This document shows positions 23,558-27,498 of a stretch of 27,498 nucleotides of DNA, one piece after another. The notes under the pieces were generated by a model. The model worked only from the letters and a program-made list of their open reading frames with translations. It was not told the origin of the DNA and did no database searches. The position numbers were made by a program, and so were the translations under genes. Origin of the DNA: WACF01 sp040880205 (lineage in GTDB: Bacteria > Pseudomonadota > Gammaproteobacteria > Pseudomonadales > Cellvibrionaceae); assembly GCA_040880205.1 (NCBI GenBank), contig JBBDIU010000072.1, positions 1 to 27,498 of the forward strand, in the 5' to 3' direction. Position 1 is the stretch's first letter. Each line of letters starts with the position of its first letter.

Positions 23558-24709
23558 TCAAACAGCTGTCAGCTTCATCATGGCTGAGGAAAAACGGCCG
23601 CTTTCGGGAATATAACACAGCAGTGTGTCGCCGACCTTGAGTTTGCCGGAATGGTAAAGGTCGTCGAGCATGATGTAAATGGAGGCGGAGCCAGTGTTGC
23701 CTTTTTCCGAGAGGTTGGTGAACCATCGCTCGCGCGGAATATCCAGGCCTACCCGTTGCAGGCTTGCCTGAACGCCGTCGGCGAAGAAATTTGAAGAATA
23801 ATGGGGGATAAAATAGTCGAATTGATCAGCTTGTAATTGGTAACGTTCAATCAGATCCATCAGTGGACGTTCCACGGTATAGTGCAGCACATTGTCGTTA
23901 AGCAGTTTCACATCCTGCTTGACCGCCATGACGGAGTTTTCATCCCTTTCCCGTCCAGAGAAACGCTGCCAACCACTGATGCTGCCGTCGTCATTTTTCA
24001 CCGCGCCGGCGTACATACAGGTTTCCATGTCGCCCGCGTAGGAATAGACATGCAGCCAGTCGATGCGCAGGGACAGGCGGCCCTGGGCCGGAGTCGGCTC
24101 GAGTAAAACCGCGCCGGCACCGTCCGACAGCATCCAGCGCAGAAAGTCCTTTTCGAAGGCCAGTTCCGGCTGGGATCCCAATTTATCGACTTGCGCTTCG
24201 GTTTCGGCGCTGAAATTGTCGGCCTTCATCATGATGGAAGACAGTTCCGAACCGGTGGCAACGGCATTGTAGTGTTCGCCGCTCAACACCGACAAGTAGG
24301 CGTATTTCAGCGCCGTCATCCCCGCCAGGCAAACGCCACTGGTCGCCACGACTTCGCAGGGCGGCAGGCCCAGCTCGCCTTGCACCATCACTGTGTGGTT
24401 GGGCATCAGTTGATCGGCGATGGACGTGCCGCAGCTAAGGCAGCTCACCTCATGCAGGTTGAAACCGTTGCGCTCCAGCTTGCGGACCGCTTCGGCGGTG
24501 AGTTGTGCATTGTTGTAGTTGGGAAGCAGGGTCTCTGGATCGATAGCGTAGTAACGCTGGCGAATACCATTACTGCGCAACACCATGCGTCGCGCCCGGG
24601 AAGGGCGCTGGCCCACTTGGCCCAAAATGCGCTCCATGTCGTCGTTGTCGACCGGGGCATTGGGCAGAAACGATGCGATGTCGGTGATGTAGACTGGGGA
24701 ACCCGGCAT
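23558..24709 (-). CDS. darB: KAS III-like condensing enzyme, DarB type
   Basis: A 383-residue beta-ketoacyl synthase III homologue. The catalytic triad is Cys127 (VVATSGVCLAGM), His303 (YFIPHYSSNFF) and Asn338 (EKGNTGSASIY). The sequence style (YITDIASFLPNAPVDNDDMERILG, RSNGIRQRYYAID) is that of DarB-like enzymes, which in dialkylresorcinol synthesis join two acyl units before DarA cyclises them. Its ATG follows the DarA-like stop after one base, so the two are translationally coupled, as in known dar loci. I use the symbol for homology; the real substrates may differ. Confidence 0.85.
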   Translation of the reverse strand: MPGSPVYITDIASFLPNAPVDNDDMERILGQVGQRPSRARRMVLRSNGIRQRYYAIDPETLLPNYNNAQLTAEAVRKLERNGFNLHEVSCLSCGTSIADQLMPNHTVMVQGELGLPPCEVVATSGVCLAGMTALKYAYLSVLSGEHYNAVATGSELSSIMMKADNFSAETEAQVDKLGSQPELAFEKDFLRWMLSDGAGAVLLEPTPAQGRLSLRIDWLHVYSYAGDMETCMYAGAVKNDDGSISGWQRFSGRERDENSVMAVKQDVKLLNDNVLHYTVERPLMDLIERYQLQADQFDYFIPHYSSNFFADGVQASLQRVGLDIPRERWFTNLSEKGNTGSASIYIMLDDLYHSGKLKVGDTLLCYIPESGRFSSAMMKLTAV

Positions 24710-24710
24710 G

Positions 24711-25670
24711 TCAGCTCATTCTGTGTCTGTGGCTTGCCTCGCCCGAGGGCGCGGCGTAGTAGGACTTCTGGGCGGCGGTGCGTTTACGGAGAAGCGGTGC
24801 GAACAGGCGCTTCAATACGGCGGATATGGGCACGACGGTCAGGATCATAATAATTAAAAATAGTATATAAACGCCGAGAACGCACTTCCGCAAGGCGGAA
24901 TCCTGGTCGCCGACCCGCCGCAACAGCTTGCCCCATATTTTGAAGCTGCGATGGGCGATTATTTCCGAGGCAATCAAGCGTTCCTGGACCTTAACCGCAC
25001 CCAGTCCGTCGAGCATTGATCGCGGCTCGCTGCTCTGATGGGGTATCTGATGGGGTAGTTGATCGGCGATGGCTCGGCCAAACCGGCTGGCCGCGGTGAT
25101 GTCCTCTTGAGGAATGCCGGCCCGGGGTATCAGGCCGCCGAGAAAGGGCCCCTGGTTGCCGGTCAAGACCCACAGTGGTGTGGATACAAAAGTGAACGCG
25201 CTGTGGGCGGAATCGGTCAGCACGACATTGTCGATCAACTTGGCGCCTAGTGCGGATAGTTTCGCCTTCACTTTTTCCTGGGCCATTAGCCACATATTGC
25301 GGCAACCAATCACCGTGATCACCGGCTTATCCCTGAACAGCGCCTCGGCGGAAGCTGAGTTCAGGAAGGAACTGATCGGTCGTGATGGTGATAAGAACCA
25401 GACTTGGTAAGCCAATATGATCAGGTCGAAATCGTCGTCCTTGCCAATGGCCAGCGGCTTGAGCTCAATGGGCGACTCGTAGACCGTCTCGGGAAAGGTA
25501 TTAAAAAAATACAGGAAGGGCCAGGGAAAGGGAAAAGGTTGGACTGGCTCAATGCTTTGTTTAATGACCTCTATCTCGTCACTGGCCACCAAGGGTTGGA
25601 TAATGGAGTCCACCAAGCGGCCGAGTTGGCCCGTTTGCGAGTAGCCCAATACCAAAACGCGTTTCGTCAT
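24711..25670 (-). CDS. darA: Dialkylresorcinol condensing enzyme, DarA type
   Basis: A 319-residue protein resembling DarA, the unusual condensing/cyclising enzyme of dialkylresorcinol and flexirubin biosynthesis. It begins with a flavodoxin-like strand and loop (RVLVLGYSQTGQLGRLVDSI), followed by the typical PFPFPWPFLYFFNTFPETV (46-64) and a long Rossmann-like region (LIILAYQVWF, PVITVIGCRNMW). A C-terminal hydrophobic helix at about 264-286 with basic residues after it suggests membrane attachment. The start at 25670 (MTKRVLVLGY) is preferred over 25688. It is the first gene of the minus-strand arm and is followed after one base by the DarB-like gene. The assignment rests on recognition of the N-terminal pattern and the DarB partner. 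Confidence 0.82.
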   Translation of the reverse strand: MTKRVLVLGYSQTGQLGRLVDSIIQPLVASDEIEVIKQSIEPVQPFPFPWPFLYFFNTFPETVYESPIELKPLAIGKDDDFDLIILAYQVWFLSPSRPISSFLNSASAEALFRDKPVITVIGCRNMWLMAQEKVKAKLSALGAKLIDNVVLTDSAHSAFTFVSTPLWVLTGNQGPFLGGLIPRAGIPQEDITAASRFGRAIADQLPHQIPHQSSEPRSMLDGLGAVKVQERLIASEIIAHRSFKIWGKLLRRVGDQDSALRKCVLGVYILFLIIMILTVVPISAVLKRLFAPLLRKRTAAQKSYYAAPSGEASHRHRMS

Positions 25671-25994
25671 ATGATTCCGAAATACCAAAAAATATCATCC
25701 GATCCGGCGAGTCGCCAACGATCAGCCGGCGATTATGCCATAGCCGTCACGACGGGCGCCAGTTTGAGGAGCTGGACGCCAGCGCTGGGAATTGGCGGCG
25801 GCGCTTTACAGGGATTGCCGACTGCTATACTGTATAAACAACCAGCTTTAGCGGGCGGTGAGAGCGCTTCGCCGACGACCGTGGATTCACCGCTAAATGC
25901 CCGGTTACCAATATTTCGAATGTCGTTGTTTTTTGGCTGGAATAATGTCTTGTCTGGAGCATGCCTTGTCTGGAATCGACGCCGATCTTGACGG
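25671..25994. other. Divergent promoter region of the darA-like operon and the radical SAM gene
   Basis: About 320 bases between divergent genes. AT content rises near 25676-25700 and 25905-25935. No palindromic operator of note, RNA gene or gene of its own is recognised. Open frames here run on from both flanking regions and lack start signals. Confidence 0.35.
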
Positions 25995-27068
25995 ATGGTA
26001 TTGATGAGCACCCCTAAACAGATCAAAGGTCGCGGCGCCGCAAGCAACAAGCCGAGTCGTTATCTGAAACAGCAATCGGAATACGATGTGGATGAAGGTT
26101 CGGCCCAGTCGGTGCCCGAAACCGAAGTTTATCTGGACCGGGCCAAATCGATCATTACCAGCAATCAATCGCCCGATGTGCCTTTCGAACGGTCCATCAA
26201 TCCCTATCGGGGTTGCGAACACGGCTGCGTGTATTGTTTTGCCAGGCCCACCCACGCCTATTGGGATTTGTCGCCAGGGCTGGATTTTGAAACCAAAATT
26301 TTTTACAAGCCGAATGGCCCGGCACTGTTGGAAAGTGCTCTGCAAAAACCGGGGTATCAATGCAAGCCCATTGTCGTGGGCACCAACACGGACCCTTATC
26401 AGCCGATTGACCAGCGTTTGCGAGTGACGCGCGAACTGCTGTTGGTATTGCAGAAATACCGTCACCCGTTTTCCCTGATCACCAAGGGCAGCCACCTGTT
26501 GCGGGACCTGGACATCCTGGCGGACATGGCGAGAGATAATCTGTGTTCGGTAATGGTCAGCGTGACCACCATGGACAACGAATTAAAGCGCAGCCTGGAA
26601 CCGCGTGCGGCCGCGCCTCGGGCTCGCCTGAAAACTATTCGCGAACTCGCCGAACAGAAAGTGCCAACAGGTGTGCTGGTGGCACCGGTAATTCCGATGA
26701 TTAATGACCACGAAGTGGAAGCCATTCTTGAAGCCTGCGCCCAGGCGGGCGCAGGCACGGCGGGTTACGTCTTTCTCCGCCTGCCGCTTGAAGTCCGCGA
26801 CTTATTCCATGAGTGGTTGCACAGCTACTATCCTGATAGAGCCGAACACGTGATCAGTCTGATTCGCCAGAGCCGCAACGGTGCCGATTATCAAAGCCAG
26901 TTTGGACAGCGCATGCGTGGTAGCGGCGTTTATGCCGAGCTGATCGCGCAGCGCTTTAAGAAAGCCTGCAAGCGGTTGGGCCTCAATCAGCGCGAATCGG
27001 TGGTTCTGGACTGCGGGCCGTTTAACCGGCGTATGCAGGCAGGCGAACAGCTGTCGTTGGGAGTGTGA
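25995..27068 (+). CDS. PA0069-family radical SAM protein
   Basis: A 357-residue radical SAM enzyme of the SplB-like COG1533 group, usually annotated as the PA0069 family; its substrate is not known. The [4Fe-4S] cluster motif is RGCEHGCVYCFA with Cys74, Cys78 and Cys81 (CxxxCxxC). INPYRGCEHGC, FYKPNGPALL, VVGTNTDPYQPID and LITKGSHLLRDLDIL follow in the usual order. The first 45 residues (PKQIKGRGAASN) match the family's N-terminal stretch. An ATG at 26004 with GGATGG upstream is an equally good start. It is a common housekeeping-type gene in gammaproteobacteria, so it marks the edge of the accessory cluster. Confidence 0.92.
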   Translation: MVLMSTPKQIKGRGAASNKPSRYLKQQSEYDVDEGSAQSVPETEVYLDRAKSIITSNQSPDVPFERSINPYRGCEHGCVYCFARPTHAYWDLSPGLDFETKIFYKPNGPALLESALQKPGYQCKPIVVGTNTDPYQPIDQRLRVTRELLLVLQKYRHPFSLITKGSHLLRDLDILADMARDNLCSVMVSVTTMDNELKRSLEPRAAAPRARLKTIRELAEQKVPTGVLVAPVIPMINDHEVEAILEACAQAGAGTAGYVFLRLPLEVRDLFHEWLHSYYPDRAEHVISLIRQSRNGADYQSQFGQRMRGSGVYAELIAQRFKKACKRLGLNQRESVVLDCGPFNRRMQAGEQLSLGV

Positions 27069-27169
27069 ATTTAAAACTGCTACCGGCCAGGGTTTGCTCG
27101 CCTTGGCTGCACATCGGCGCGGCTAACGGCCTGCGTGAGCAGCCTTGGGGTTGTCAAGGAAGGAGGTGG

Positions 27170-27493
27170 TCAGGCGATCCTGACACCCCGGTAATAACGC
27201 ACGGACTTGCTCGGTGGAGTGCCGGAACCTTTACTGGTGGCTTCCACAGAGGCCTGGCCACGGTATACCTTTACCACGGTCTTTGGAGTCGGTGTGCTGG
27301 AATCCGTTAACAGCTTCTCCCAGTTGCCGCCTGCCCGGGTCAGCAATTCTTTTATCAATGTGCGTAGAATGGTGTCCTTGCTTGAATGGTAAATGTCCCC
27401 CAGTTCGCCGAGCAGGTCAGGGTTCGCCAACTTGATTCCGGGCTTGGTGTGAGCGTTGACGCGACGGCGAATCTCGAATACGAGTTCGATCAT
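27170..27493 (-). CDS. Small hypothetical protein
   Basis: A 107-residue soluble protein of unknown function. It opens with MIELVFEIRRRVNAHTKPGIKLANPDLLGELGDIYHSSKDTILR-like sequence, a mostly helical pattern. Then comes a Ser/Thr/Pro-rich linker (TDSSTPTPKT) and a short basic end (VYRGQ and VRYYRGVR, a repeated YRG motif). The ATG is 5 bases from the window edge, so the ribosome-binding site and any upstream extension cannot be seen. It faces the radical SAM gene, with 101 bases between. Confidence 0.65.
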   Translation of the reverse strand: MIELVFEIRRRVNAHTKPGIKLANPDLLGELGDIYHSSKDTILRTLIKELLTRAGGNWEKLLTDSSTPTPKTVVKVYRGQASVEATSKGSGTPPSKSVRYYRGVRIA

Positions 27494-27498
27494 GGGCT

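Noticed and set aside
25404..25991. 195-residue plus-strand frame over the 5' end of the darA-like gene
   Set aside because: Mostly antisense to the darA-like gene and lacks a ribosome-binding site or recognisable family.

Overview
The window looks like chromosomal DNA from a free-living, Gram-negative gammaproteobacterium, probably an aquatic or marine lineage. The first 54 bases match the 3' end of a Pseudomonas-type 5S rRNA. Many products are Sec-exported or carry lipoboxes, GC content is moderate, and a periplasmic-type PQQ dehydrogenase, a DUF3391/HD-GYP protein and a PA0069-family radical SAM protein are present. I cannot place it more precisely from sequence alone.

Layout. (1) 1-830: the tail of an rRNA operon, followed by an unusual mosaic of four rrn-like terminator modules, 5S-tail fragments and small palindromes. 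(2) 1257-4566: an exported PQQ-dependent dehydrogenase followed by two YceI-family proteins, one periplasmic and one a lipoprotein. A bidirectional terminator separates this from a carboxylesterase lipoprotein on the minus strand (4766-6295). (3) 6901-17000: a secreted beta-helix protein, three paralogues of an uncharacterised exported family (7952-8980, 11123-12127, 15836-16834), a degenerate HD-GYP protein, a NarL-type response regulator, a truncated Asp/Gly-rich gene with a sorting-signal-like C-terminus, and a hybrid histidine kinase. (4) 16918-25670: two converging operons that look like one biosynthetic gene cluster. The plus-strand arm encodes an ABC exporter, an acyl carrier protein, a ketosynthase and a ketosynthase-like chain-length-factor protein. 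The minus-strand arm encodes a DarA-type condensing enzyme, a DarB-type KAS III, a small unknown protein and a BtrH-type cysteine acyltransferase. (5) 25995-27493: a PA0069-family radical SAM protein and a small unknown protein facing each other.

How the genes fit together. The main candidate system is the 16.9-25.7 kb cluster. DarA and DarB homologues imply a dialkylresorcinol-like (or related cyclised polyketide) head group. The ACP/KS/KS-like trio could make or load an acyl chain, the BtrH-like enzyme could transfer an ACP-bound acyl group to an acceptor, and the ABC pair could export the product. No ketoreductase, dehydratase, acyltransferase, thioesterase or glycosyltransferase is present, so this is not a standard aryl-polyene/flexirubin cluster. 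The product is unknown and this reading is an inference from family identity and gene order.

Starts were chosen from signal peptides, ribosome-binding sites and gene overlaps. No database searches were possible, so all family names come from motif recognition.
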